A stretch of 64,000 bases of DNA from CAZTQN01 sp964615765 (GCA_964615765.1 CAZTQN010000017.1:1-64000); one strand, 5' to 3'; shown: positions 26,531 through 35,012, counted from the stretch's first letter. The notes: generated from the letters alone by a model not told the origin. Made by a program: numbers and translations.

Positions 26531-26604
26531 CTGGTGCCCGGTGCCTGGTCACTGGTGCCTATTTCCTTCCCCACCAGTGCCCAGTGCCTAGTGCCCAGTG
26601 CCTG
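26531..26604. repeat. Family A repeat overlapping the thyX 3' end
   Basis: CTGGTGCCCGGTGCCTGGTC and AGTGCCCAGTGCCTAGTGCC in tandem. The stop codon and last codons of thyX (GTGH-stop) lie inside the repeat. Confidence 0.82.
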
Positions 26605-27610
26605 CCCCCCCCAACTTCTTCCGCTTCTCCTCCCACTCCGCCTGTTCCCGCTTGTTCTCACTCTGAATCGTCGCGCTCCCGCTCCGCAGCGCCTCGATTT
26701 CCAGCCGCGTCAGCCGCACGCTCTCGAGTTCGTAATCGCGGAACGCCTCCATCGTCAGCGGCACGATCGGCTCGAGCAGCGCGTACATCGCGTCGGCGTA
26801 CACGCGAATCTCCTCCTGCGCGTGCGCGTCCATCCGCAGGCTCAAGAACCGCAGAATGTTGTGCAGGTCGCACTTCCAGTACCACTCGGTGTACACGCTC
26901 ACCGGCAGCGCGATCCGCGCCATCTCACGGCTGACCCCCTTCTCCGTCAACGCCTCGTACCGCGCATACATCTTCTCCGCGTCATCCAGATACCGCAAAA
27001 ACTCCTCAGCCGTCCGATGCTCATCGAACGTGGCCGCCTCCTCCTCCCCTCGCCCCTCGCCCCCCGCCCCTCGCCCCTGCACCTTGAATCTCTCTTCGCC
27101 CCCCTGCCGATTGCTCACGCTCTGCTTCCGCACCTCGTCGAGCCCGGGCTTGTAGAACCGGTCCTTCACGATCGAGTACCGGGCCGAGTACTCGTTCACG
27201 TTCGCCGTCCGGTGCCGGATCCACTGCCGCGCCACGAAGATCGGCATCGCGACGTGGAACTTGAACTCCAGCATCTCGAACGGCGTGGTGTGCCGGTGCC
27301 TGAGCAGATACCGGATCAGCCCCCGGTCCTCGTTGACCTTCTTGGTCCCCTGCCCGTAACTCACGCGGGCCGCCTGCACGACCGCCGAGTCCGCCGTCTG
27401 CCCCACCGGCACCAGCCGCGGCATCGCGTCCACCAGCGCCACAAACCCGTGCTCGTGAATCCGGATCTGATGCCGCGACGCCCCGCCCATCACGTCAAAC
27501 GTCGGCGACTCGAACGGCGTCCGCTCGATGGCAAACCCACGCCCCGCCACCAGCGACGGCTTGGCTTCGATGCTGCTCCCGGTCGCGCTCGCACTGCTCG
27601 AAATCGTCAT
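26588..27610 (-). CDS. thyX: Flavin-dependent thymidylate synthase
   Basis: Makes dTMP from dUMP with FAD and methylenetetrahydrofolate. The ThyX motif reads RHRTANVNEYSARYS. A conserved QSVSNRQGG follows, then about 22 residues (near 168-189) that are not part of the family and are encoded by purine-rich repeat (RGAGGEGRGEEEA). Conserved sequence resumes with the helices EEFLRYLDDAEKMYARYEAL and ISREMAR-like VSREMARIALPVSVYTEWY. The protein is 340 residues, longer than the usual 220-300. The last residues come from a family A repeat. Confidence 0.93.
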   Translation of the reverse strand: MTISSSASATGSSIEAKPSLVAGRGFAIERTPFESPTFDVMGGASRHQIRIHEHGFVALVDAMPRLVPVGQTADSAVVQAARVSYGQGTKKVNEDRGLIRYLLRHRHTTPFEMLEFKFHVAMPIFVARQWIRHRTANVNEYSARYSIVKDRFYKPGLDEVRKQSVSNRQGGEERFKVQGRGAGGEGRGEEEAATFDEHRTAEEFLRYLDDAEKMYARYEALTEKGVSREMARIALPVSVYTEWYWKCDLHNILRFLSLRMDAHAQEEIRVYADAMYALLEPIVPLTMEAFRDYELESVRLTRLEIEALRSGSATIQSENKREQAEWEEKRKKLGGAGTGH

Positions 27611-27680
27611 GGGCTCTCCGGCGAAAAGACCCGGAGGGTATCGCCCTCAGACGACGGCCCGGAGACAGCCGCCCGGCCGG

Positions 27681-28895
27681 CTACGCCATCCCCAGCACAC
27701 TGACCAACTCCCTCACCCGGTGCCCCCACGTGTGCTTCGCGCGCACGGCCTGCACCCCCGCCATACCCAGCCGCCCCCGCTCGCCCTCGTCCTTCAGCAG
27801 CGCCTCCACCTGCGCCCGCAGCGCCCCCGGCTCCTGCACCGGGAACGTTCTCGTGCACGCACCGAACTCGTGCCGCACCCACAGCCGATCGTCGCTCACG
27901 CACGCCGCCCCGCCCGCAAGACCGAGCAAGAGCCGCTCGCTGAACGCGTGCACGAACTGCGTCGGGTTCGCGGCGACACACACCTTCGTCCGCTTCATCC
28001 ACCCCGGCAAATCGCCGTACGCCACCTCGCCGACGTGCCGCACGCCCTTCAGCCCCGCGCACACCTCGCCCCACGCGCTCCCGCCGGCGACCACGACATT
28101 CAACCCCTCCAGCCCGCGCACCAGCCGAATCCGCCGCTCCCGGTTCAGCGCCGCCGTCGTGTACCGAAACACCACGCTCAGCAGCCCCCACGCGGCGTCA
28201 CACTGCAGCCCCGTCGGCATCGTCATATCAAACGCCTGCCCAAAGCTCATCCACGGCACCGCCGCCCGCAGCTTCACAACCTCCTCGCACGCCCGGTGCA
28301 GCTCCGGCGGCACCTGCGCCCGCATCGCCTCCAGCTCCGCCGTCGTCGCGATCGACCCCGCCATCAACACATCCACATCCCGCACACCCCCCGCCCCCCC
28401 GCCGTCCGCAAGCAGCGCCGACTCCGGCACACCATGCCACAGCCGCAGCCTGTGCACCCGCGGCCACCGCACCGACACCAAGTGCAGATCGTCCTCGCTC
28501 ACACACGCAAGCCGATACGCCGCCCCGAACCCACGCCCCATCCCCTCCACAAACGCCTCCCGCGCATGCAGCGGATGATCCACTAACCACTGCACCACCA
28601 CCGGCTCGCTCCCCCCTCCACCCGCGCCCCCACCACCCGCCACATCCCCCATCCACCCGCGCAGCCCCTCCACCGTCCCCGCCTCATTGAAAAACACAAA
28701 CACCGCCCGCCCCGCGCCGCCCTGAATCGCACTCCGCTCCGCGGCGTGCTCCTGAGCCAAACCCCGCTCCGCGGCGTGACGGCTCCCGTTCACCTCAATC
28801 CCCACCCCCCGCGCCGCCCCCGCCACCTCCCCACAAAACGCCCCCAGCAGCCCGAACCGAGACTCGTACCGCTCCGGAATATACAGCCTGACCAT
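27681..28895 (-). CDS. Glycosyltransferase, CgeB/group 1-like
   Basis: A 404-residue product starting MVRLYIPERYESRFGLLGAF. The N-terminal half has the open-sheet character of GT-B enzymes (VVVQWLVDHPLHAREAF, VDVLMAGSIATTAEL). The C-terminal half holds FVHAFSERLLLGLAGGAACV and WVRHEFGACTRTF, equivalent to the donor-site segment of spore-maturation CgeB-like proteins, and a final glycosyl_trans_1_2-like helical end. Acceptor and donor cannot be told from sequence. The start at 28895 is preferred over one 13 codons upstream. Confidence 0.72.
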   Translation of the reverse strand: MVRLYIPERYESRFGLLGAFCGEVAGAARGVGIEVNGSRHAAERGLAQEHAAERSAIQGGAGRAVFVFFNEAGTVEGLRGWMGDVAGGGGAGGGGSEPVVVQWLVDHPLHAREAFVEGMGRGFGAAYRLACVSEDDLHLVSVRWPRVHRLRLWHGVPESALLADGGGAGGVRDVDVLMAGSIATTAELEAMRAQVPPELHRACEEVVKLRAAVPWMSFGQAFDMTMPTGLQCDAAWGLLSVVFRYTTAALNRERRIRLVRGLEGLNVVVAGGSAWGEVCAGLKGVRHVGEVAYGDLPGWMKRTKVCVAANPTQFVHAFSERLLLGLAGGAACVSDDRLWVRHEFGACTRTFPVQEPGALRAQVEALLKDEGERGRLGMAGVQAVRAKHTWGHRVRELVSVLGMA

Positions 28896-28996
28896 GCCCG
28901 TCTTATCGGCTGTTCCACGCCGCGCACGCCCCAACGCGCCGCCGCGCCATCGCCGATATCATACGATCAATTGATTATTCTCTGACGGAGCCCCCC

Positions 28997-29290
28997 ATGG
29001 TCCACCTCCGCGACATCCACCCCCTCACCGCGTTCCTCCGCGATCACAAATCGCACATCGAGCGTCTCGCCGCAACCGGCCGCCCGGAAGTTCTGACCGT
29101 CAACGGCCGCGCCCGCGTCGTCATCCAGGACGCCGAGTCCTATCAGCGCCTTCTCGATGCCCTCGACGCCATCGACTCCGAGCGCATCGTCCGCGACCGC
29201 CTCGCCGCCATCGATCGCGGCACCCCCGGCGTCCCCGCCGACCAGGTCCTCGCCGACATCCGCAAACGCCTCAACCTTCCCAAGAAGTAA
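28997..29290 (+). CDS. Phd/YefM-type antitoxin
   Basis: A 97-residue protein with the Phd/YefM N-terminal DNA-binding fold: FLRDHKSHIERLAATGRPEV, LTVNGRARVVIQDAESYQRL. The C-terminal part (AIDRGTPGVPADQVLADIRK) resembles antitoxins of ParE/RelE pairs and should wrap the toxin. It precedes the toxin gene by 3 bases, the usual order, and would autoregulate the operon. Confidence 0.88.
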   Translation: MVHLRDIHPLTAFLRDHKSHIERLAATGRPEVLTVNGRARVVIQDAESYQRLLDALDAIDSERIVRDRLAAIDRGTPGVPADQVLADIRKRLNLPKK

Positions 29291-29293
29291 CCC

Positions 29294-29620
29294 GTGCGCT
29301 ACCGCGTTGTCTTCCGGCCCGAAGCGCGTCAGGAAGCCCTCGACGCCGCCGCGTATATCGCGGCCTCCGGCTCCAATGACGCCGCACTCCGCTGGTACGA
29401 CGGCCTCGAAGATGCCATCGCCAGCCTCTCCACCATGCCCGCCCGCTTCGGCTACGCCCGCGAGCACGGCGCCATCCCCGGCGTTGAACTCCGACAACTC
29501 GTCTACAAGTCCCACCGCCTCATCTTCACCATCCGCGACGGCGTCGTCCACGTCCTCCACGTCCGTCACACCGCCATGGACCTCTTCACCCGCCCGCCCC
29601 ACGCCGATCCCCACCACTGA
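29294..29620 (+). CDS. ParE/RelE-superfamily toxin
   Basis: A 108-residue protein starting at GTG (MRYRVVFRPEARQEALDAAA). It has the fold signature of the family: N-terminal strand, two helices (SNDAALRWYDGLEDAIASL), then RLIFTIRDGVVHVLHVRHTA. Whether it blocks gyrase (ParE) or cuts mRNA (RelE) cannot be told. It forms an operon with the antitoxin gene. Confidence 0.87.
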   Translation: MRYRVVFRPEARQEALDAAAYIAASGSNDAALRWYDGLEDAIASLSTMPARFGYAREHGAIPGVELRQLVYKSHRLIFTIRDGVVHVLHVRHTAMDLFTRPPHADPHH

Positions 29621-29686
29621 CCCCGCACCATCCCGCGAATACGCTTCTACCCGCGCCGGCGACACCGGCCGCGACGGAGCCACGCC

Positions 29687-31198
29687 ATGCCCTCCCCCGC
29701 CCCCATCACCATGTCCGCCGGCCGCCTCAACGTCCCGGCTTCCCCCATCATCCCCTTCATCGAAGGCGACGGCACCGGCCCCGACATCTGGCGCGCCTCC
29801 GTCCGCGTCATCGACGCCGCCGTCCACAAGGCCTCCAACGGCCAGTGCAAAATCCACTGGCACGAAGTCCTCGCCGGCGAAAAAGCCTTCAACGCCACCG
29901 GCAACTGGCTCCCCGATCAAACCATCGAAGACTTCAAGAAGTACCTCGTCGGCATCAAGGGCCCGCTCACCACGCCCGTCGGCGGCGGCATCCGCTCCCT
30001 CAACGTCGCCCTCCGCCAACTCCTCGATCTCTACGTCTGCCTCCGCCCCGTCCGCTGGTTCAAGGGCGTCCCCTCCCCCGTCAAGCGCCCGCAAGACTGC
30101 GAGATGGTCATCTTCCGCGAGAACACCGAAGACATCTACGCCGGCATCGACTTCGCCGCCGGCTCCCCAGAAGCCAAAGTCATCCTCGACGCCCTCGCCG
30201 AAAAGCTCCCCAAGGACTTCAAGAAGATCCGCTTCGGCACCACCGCCGCCGAGGCCGACTGGTCCAAGCAGCTCGCCGCCGCCGGCTTCGCATCGCCCAC
30301 CTCGGCCCACGGCCCTCAGCCCTCGGCCCTTCCCACGGTCGGCATCGGCATCAAGCCCGTCAGCAAATACGGCTCCCAGCGCCTCGTCTGGGCCGCCATC
30401 GAATACGCCCTCAAGGAAAAACGCCGCTCCGTCACGCTCGTCCACAAGGGCAACATCATGAAGTTCACCGAAGGCGCCTTCAAAGACTGGGGCTACGAAG
30501 TCGCCGTCCAGGCCTTCCGCGACCAGTGCGTCACCGAACGCGAATCCTGGATCCTCGGCAACAAAGAGTCCAACGCCGACCTCTCCGCCGAAGCCAACGC
30601 CTGCATGATCGACCCCGGCTTCGACATGATGACCCCCGACCAGAAAGCCAAGCTCGTCAAGGAAGTCGAAGGCGTCCTCGCCGCCATCTGGCCCACCCAC
30701 GGCGGCGGCAAGTGGAAGTCCAAACTCATGATCAAGGACTCCATCGCCGACATCACCCTCCAGCAAGTCCTCACCCGCCCCAAAGACTTCGACGTCATCG
30801 CCACCCTCAACCTCAACGGCGATTACCTCTCCGACGCCCTCGCCGCCCAGATCGGCGGCATCGGCATCGCCCCCGGCGCCAACATCAACTACGTCACCGG
30901 CCACGCCATCTTCGAAGCCACCCACGGCACCGCCCCCAAGTACGCCAACCTCGACCAGGTCAACCCAGGCTCCGTCATCCTCTCCGGCGAGATGATGCTG
31001 CGCTACATGGGCGCCGGCGACGCCAACTCCCCCTGGTCCAAAGCCGCCGACCTCATCATCAAAGGCATGGACGGCGCCATCTCCGCCAAAACCGTCACCT
31101 ACGACTTCGAACGCCTCATGAAGGCCGAAGGCGATACCGGCGTGAAGAAAGTCAAGTGCTCGGAGTTCGCGGGGGAAGTGATCAAGCACATGGGGTGA
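29687..31198 (+). CDS. icd: Isocitrate dehydrogenase (NADP-type)
   Basis: Converts isocitrate to 2-oxoglutarate in the TCA cycle. The 503 residues contain IPFIEGDGTGPDIWRASVRV, the substrate-binding SLNVALRQLLDLYVCLRPVR, VIFRENTEDIYAGI, the TLVHKGNIMKFTEGAFKDWG stretch and the NADP-site HGTAPKYANLDQVNPGSVIL. Residues about 203-218 (ASPTSAHGPQPSALP) interrupt the conserved GIGIKPVSKYGSQRL region. They come from a low-complexity DNA tract, CTCGGCCCACGGCCCTCAGC and onward, and are probably a repeat insertion. Confidence 0.95.
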   Translation: MPSPAPITMSAGRLNVPASPIIPFIEGDGTGPDIWRASVRVIDAAVHKASNGQCKIHWHEVLAGEKAFNATGNWLPDQTIEDFKKYLVGIKGPLTTPVGGGIRSLNVALRQLLDLYVCLRPVRWFKGVPSPVKRPQDCEMVIFRENTEDIYAGIDFAAGSPEAKVILDALAEKLPKDFKKIRFGTTAAEADWSKQLAAAGFASPTSAHGPQPSALPTVGIGIKPVSKYGSQRLVWAAIEYALKEKRRSVTLVHKGNIMKFTEGAFKDWGYEVAVQAFRDQCVTERESWILGNKESNADLSAEANACMIDPGFDMMTPDQKAKLVKEVEGVLAAIWPTHGGGKWKSKLMIKDSIADITLQQVLTRPKDFDVIATLNLNGDYLSDALAAQIGGIGIAPGANINYVTGHAIFEATHGTAPKYANLDQVNPGSVILSGEMMLRYMGAGDANSPWSKAADLIIKGMDGAISAKTVTYDFERLMKAEGDTGVKKVKCSEFAGEVIKHMG

Positions 31199-31272
31199 GT
31201 TCCACACAGTCTTCTCGTTGGACCCGCTGGCTGTTGCTCAGCGGGTCGAAGGTTCGAGTCCTTCGGGGGGCA
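31199..31272 (+). tRNA. Degenerate tRNA-Asn(GTT)-like element
   Basis: From 31226 onward the sequence folds as a normal tRNA 3' half: anticodon stem GCTGG/TCAGC, loop CTGTTGC with anticodon GTT, variable GGGTC, T arm GAAGG-TTCGAGT-CCTTC, then GGGGGGC and A. The 5' part is poor: GTTCCAC pairs with GGGGGGC only with two G-U pairs and one mismatch, and the D arm has three pairs and no GG. It starts immediately after the icd stop. It may be a worn-out tRNA, a mobile-element tRNA, or the 3' half left by integration. Confidence 0.45.
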
Positions 31273-31641
31273 GTCACGAAAACGCCTGTGGCAGTGATGC
31301 TGGGGGCGCTTTTGCTGGTTCTCGGCCCCGGATAGGAGTCCGAATCCCTTCCCGCAGGATACGGGCAGGGTACAATTTCGGCCGGGTGGAACCCCGTCCT
31401 CGCCGGCGGCACTGTCCGAGCCCCGCGAAAGCGGACAGGGTGGTAAAATGGTCCGGCCCGCTGGGATGACGGACTCCACGGCTGAAGCCGAAGATTGCGC
31501 GTTCGGCACGCGCCTGTGCCGTTACGCGCACGTTGTGCGCTGATTCGTTGCTGGAGATGGCTGATAGCCGACAGTCCAAGTGGCACGTCCGTTGCGGAAT
31601 CTCCTTGCGGTCATGTCGGGTTTGGTGTATGATTGGGTCAA
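31273..31641. other. Non-coding stretch with a second tRNA-like segment
   Basis: About 370 bases with no gene. At 31286-31358 a second tRNA-like layout is visible: CTGTGGC can pair with CCCGCAG (six of seven) and a T-arm-like AGGAG-TCCGAAT-CCCTT lies at the right spacing, but no anticodon stem forms. A perfect T-arm-like GCGCG-TTCGGCA-CGCGC lies near 31498. It must also hold the promoter of the gene cluster that follows. Confidence 0.4.
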
Positions 31642-32211
31642 ATGCCAGATACCTCCGATAATCCCGATCCGCTGAAGGTGGAGAACTCGCTCGATCTGTT
31701 GATTGTGCTTCTCTATGCGCCCGGAAGCACCGGCAAGCCCGGCGAGCCGATCTCAGGAATCACAAGGCTGCAGAAGCTGGTGTTCCTCTTGAAACAGGGT
31801 GAGGGACCAGAGGCCATCGTTGAATCGGCGAAAGAGTTTCTGTATAAGCCCTTTAAGATGGGGCCTTTCTCGCAGGAGTTGTATCGCGACCTCGACGTGT
31901 TAAAATCCCTTGGGCTTCTCCGAACGCGGAAATTGGAATATCTCATCACTGACGACGGAGACCCCGATTCCGACGATGAAACTAGCACTTCTGGCCGTGT
32001 TGTGGAGTCAACGCAATTCGAGTTGTCGGAATGGGGGCAGCGAGTAGGCCGCGACTTGTTCGAGGGCTTGAAGCGCCGCGACCGCGATGGACTTGTCGAG
32101 TTCAAAAAGTTCTTCAACGCGATCCCCCTCCGCCAGTTGCTAATATTCGTGTATCAGAAGTACCCGAAGTTCACGACAGAGAGCACGATACGTGGGAAAC
32201 TTGGCCTTTAG
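31642..32211 (+). CDS. Panacea/SocA-like (DUF4065-type) protein
   Basis: A 189-residue protein, MPDTSDNPDPLKVENSLDLL. The segment ISGITRLQKLVFLLKQ and later FLYKPFKMGPFSQELYRDLD, VLKSLGLL resembles the Panacea/SocA-like fold (R/KLQKLxFL, then Y..GPFSxEL). Panacea proteins act as antitoxins paired with varied toxins, several of them membrane-active. Here the next gene, which overlaps by 20 bases, encodes a membrane protein. A TTG three codons upstream could also start it. GC is clearly lower than in neighbours, suggesting transfer. Confidence 0.6.
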   Translation: MPDTSDNPDPLKVENSLDLLIVLLYAPGSTGKPGEPISGITRLQKLVFLLKQGEGPEAIVESAKEFLYKPFKMGPFSQELYRDLDVLKSLGLLRTRKLEYLITDDGDPDSDDETSTSGRVVESTQFELSEWGQRVGRDLFEGLKRRDRDGLVEFKKFFNAIPLRQLLIFVYQKYPKFTTESTIRGKLGL

Positions 32212-33136
32212 CACGTTTACCGATTTAGTGGGCACTTTTCCGCTTGCCCAGCAAGTGCCAGTTCCGACGGGTTCCTTCGCCGCCTTCGGGCAATGGTCCT
32301 TGCTTGGTGCGTTGGTTACTGGTGTTGGGGCACTCTGCAAGCTCGGATACACGGTCTATAAGAACGAACATCGTGACCTTGACGCCGCAAAGTTGACGCT
32401 CAAGCAAGCGGCATCGAACTATTTTGCCAACCTTGTGCTGCAGGAGTCACGACGGGTATTCACCACGATAGATGATTTGATTCCTCAAGCGCTAAGCCAA
32501 GCCGCATCTGGGACCGCAGAATCGCGATTTGACCACTTCTGCAAGTCGCTTCGACTACTTGGAGCCAAAGAGCAATCTAGCCCTTCTCCAGCTATCGATG
32601 ACGAGTTAGCTGAGGCGAGAGGGGCCATGAGTGTTCGTGACAAGTACAGCGATATCATCAAAGAGAGTTTTGGCCGCATTATCTCCGACACGGCGTCTCG
32701 TCTTCTCGACGCCATGTCAACCACGAACCTATCAACATCTAGCACTATTCTAAATCCAACGGGCGCAAGATTTCCTCTCCAAGAAGAGAGCTATCTAAGT
32801 TTTGCACGAATCGCTTCCTTCGAGTTCCAGACTCGAAAGCTATTAGCACGCTTTCGTTTCTTTTGGGCTAGCTCGGGAGTATTCGCGGCCGCAGGCGTCT
32901 TGGCTGGCATTCCAATCATCTTGGGATTCTTAGTCAATGCTTCATGGGCACAAACGGCAGCATGGTGGGGACTTGTTTCCGGATGCGCATGCGGCGGCCT
33001 GGCGGTCATCACCGTTTGCGCGAGCTACTGGGTCAAGCAAGTAATCATTCGCCGTGCCGAACGGGTAGACACCGCTGACTTAATGGTCGAAGTCATGAAT
33101 AAACAAAGGGCTGCAGATGGCAACAAAAGTTACTGA
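32192..33136 (+). CDS. Membrane protein of unknown function
   Basis: A 314-residue product from a GTG start that overlaps the previous gene by 20 bases. One hydrophobic segment lies near residues 28-50 (WSLLGALVTGVGALCKLGY). A soluble, mostly helical middle follows, and two transmembrane segments lie near 225-285 (GVFAAAGVLAGIPIILGFLV and WWGLVSGCACGGLAVITVCA). No family recognised. By position it is the candidate effector paired with the Panacea-like protein; this is inference. Confidence 0.55.
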   Translation: MGNLAFSTFTDLVGTFPLAQQVPVPTGSFAAFGQWSLLGALVTGVGALCKLGYTVYKNEHRDLDAAKLTLKQAASNYFANLVLQESRRVFTTIDDLIPQALSQAASGTAESRFDHFCKSLRLLGAKEQSSPSPAIDDELAEARGAMSVRDKYSDIIKESFGRIISDTASRLLDAMSTTNLSTSSTILNPTGARFPLQEESYLSFARIASFEFQTRKLLARFRFFWASSGVFAAAGVLAGIPIILGFLVNASWAQTAAWWGLVSGCACGGLAVITVCASYWVKQVIIRRAERVDTADLMVEVMNKQRAADGNKSY

Positions 33137-33533
33137 AAAAAGATTGGTAGATGTGCTTGTTGAGCACTTGCGTAAGTCGCGTGATGTCCGCCGGGAGGTG
33201 CCGCACTACGAAAAGCGCATCGATGTCGTTGCGTATGTTTCTAACGATGACTTTCTCGAAGGAATTGAAGCGAAGAGCCGAGATTGGCCACGCGCAATTC
33301 AACAGGCGATGCTCAACCTCACGGCGGTCGACTATTCATACGTGGCGCTATGGTCTGAGACGGCCCACCTTGTAGATCGTGGAATCTTGGCGGAGCATGG
33401 GCTCGGCCTCATCGCAGTTGGCACACGCTGGGGGGATGTCGAAGTTCTCGTGAAACCACGTCGAAGTGAGTATACCAACCGCTTTGTCCGCCAAAAGATT
33501 GGCGAACGATTCGGTGTGGAGCAACCTGTATGA
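33117..33533 (+). CDS. PD-(D/E)XK nuclease-like protein
   Basis: A 138-residue protein with the core of restriction-endonuclease-like nucleases: an N-terminal helix with KRLVDVLVEHLRK, then E27, D36 in RIDVVAY and E51-A-K53 in LEGIEAKSRDW, followed by the helix AIQQAMLNLTAVDYSYVAL. The spacing E-x8-D-x14-ExK fits a PD-(D/E)XK active site. It overlaps the previous gene by 20 bases and the next by 4, so all four genes are probably one operon. The target is unknown. Confidence 0.6.
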   Translation: MATKVTEKRLVDVLVEHLRKSRDVRREVPHYEKRIDVVAYVSNDDFLEGIEAKSRDWPRAIQQAMLNLTAVDYSYVALWSETAHLVDRGILAEHGLGLIAVGTRWGDVEVLVKPRRSEYTNRFVRQKIGERFGVEQPV

Positions 33534-34774
33534 GAGTCCACCTTCGCTTTGGTATGCACAAAGACATCGAGGTGATCCATCAAGCCCAGGATCTCATAGA
33601 TGGCTTGGTGATACCTGCCCACATCCTTGCGCACCAGCTAGCGTCAACGGCAGCCTTCGTCTGCTCTTTGCCAAATCACGATTATGTAATCGACCCAATG
33701 ACATGGATTCTACAGAGCCCACGCGAGCGGCATAGGCGAGAAGACGGAACGCTCCGCCCGTCGGTAGGGAAGTGGTGCGACGCCATCCACGCCGATCTAC
33801 GTGGCAAACTCAGTGCCGGATCGAGGGCTGCTCCGTTATTTGTCGCCGATCTACCGGACCTCGAGCAATGCTGCGAGGGAAATCTGAAGTTCCAGACGGA
33901 GTCTGTCAACCGTGGGCAAGTCGATCCACGCGCCAAAAGGTACCTCGACCGGTACCGCATGACTTTGCCAACGCTGCCTCGGTGTGTCCTCGCCCCCTAT
34001 TACCTCTTTGGTCGACCCGGCGACGCCTGGTACGAAACAACGCTGCAAGCTGCGACGATCACGCGAGCCCTCGCGCCGAAGATCGCCGTTGCACCAGTTA
34101 TCATGTGCGCATCTGGAGTGCTGGACAATGCGGGGATCAGCAAGATTGCATCAGACTTCGGCGGCTTCGAGCGATGCTTCGTATGGATCGAGAGCCTGAC
34201 GCAGAGCGCGGCAACCCGAGACGAGATTAAGAGGGTTCGGTCGCTGATAAAGGCCCTTGCGGACAAAGGTAGTCAGGTAGAAACGCTGTACGGCGGGTTC
34301 ATGATGATGCTCATGGAGTACAGCGGGATGGCTGCGGTATCGCACGGCATCCTTTACACACAGGACAAAGCTGGCGAGCAGGTACCGGGTGGTGGCGGAG
34401 TGCCGGAGCGGTACTACATCCCAGCATTCCATGACTTTCGCTCCCTCAGCCAGACGAACCTGATCCTCAAGAAGCACCCCGAACTCGCAGGCGGAACACC
34501 GACGGCCGACTCGGTGATGGCGGGTGATCCTGACCGCATTTTTATGTTTGCGAGCCGCCCTGAATTGCTCAGGCAGCACTTTCTGGAAGCGCGGCGGCGA
34601 GAGTGCGACCTGCTTGCCAAGACGAATCTGCCGGACGTCGTGAAGATACTCCGAGAAACACACGCGAAGTACCATGTGTCCGTAAGCAAGTTGCCTAATC
34701 CTGACGCTCTCGTGACAGCCGCCGAGCAGAAGGGACTCGACTACTTGATCGCATGGGCAGACGCGTTCGCGTAG
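33530..34774 (+). CDS. Unknown 414-aa protein paired with the nuclease-like gene
   Basis: A 414-residue soluble protein, not recognised. The alternating pattern of hydrophobic strands and helices (FVCSLPNHDYVIDPMTWILQ, KIAVAPVIMCASGVL, FERCFVWIESL, VETLYGGFMMMLM) suggests a TIM-barrel-like or other alpha/beta fold. Its ATGA start overlaps the nuclease gene stop, so the two products may form a complex. Nothing matches classical restriction, CBASS or Gabija proteins by eye. Lower GC and different codon use from its neighbours suggest transfer. Confidence 0.5.
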   Translation: MRVHLRFGMHKDIEVIHQAQDLIDGLVIPAHILAHQLASTAAFVCSLPNHDYVIDPMTWILQSPRERHRREDGTLRPSVGKWCDAIHADLRGKLSAGSRAAPLFVADLPDLEQCCEGNLKFQTESVNRGQVDPRAKRYLDRYRMTLPTLPRCVLAPYYLFGRPGDAWYETTLQAATITRALAPKIAVAPVIMCASGVLDNAGISKIASDFGGFERCFVWIESLTQSAATRDEIKRVRSLIKALADKGSQVETLYGGFMMMLMEYSGMAAVSHGILYTQDKAGEQVPGGGGVPERYYIPAFHDFRSLSQTNLILKKHPELAGGTPTADSVMAGDPDRIFMFASRPELLRQHFLEARRRECDLLAKTNLPDVVKILRETHAKYHVSVSKLPNPDALVTAAEQKGLDYLIAWADAFA

Positions 34775-34908
34775 CACGACGATTGCTGCCCTTCGGCAGG
34801 CGGCACCGACTTCCCGTGCCAAATAAAGGCGATGTGGGCTTGGATCCCAATCACCCCCCTCTCCCCTTGGACCCCAAGAAAAACGCGCCCTCCCACACCC
34901 TCCCCCCC

Positions 34909-34937
34909 TTGACAACCACCCAAACATAACCCATACT
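34909..34937 (+). promoter_or_regulatory. Sigma70-type promoter for the 35013 gene
   Basis: A consensus -35, TTGACA, is followed by a 17-base spacer and CATACT as -10 (4 of 6). Transcription would start about 65-70 bases before the ATG at 35013, where an AGGGGGG ribosome site lies. Confidence 0.55.
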
Positions 34938-35012
34938 ACACCCGCAGGCCCACACCGCGGCGGGCCCTCGCCCGCCGCTTGACTCGCGCAAGGAATTACA
35001 GGGGGGACACAC

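Noticed and set aside
28967..31207. Long minus-strand frame of 746 codons opposite icd and the toxin-antitoxin genes
   Set aside because: Gly/Asp/Val/Ala-rich shadow frame caused by C-ending codons on the other strand.
31286..31358. Second functional tRNA
   Set aside because: Acceptor and T arm can be drawn, but no anticodon stem-loop forms. It is only mentioned as a tRNA-like segment.
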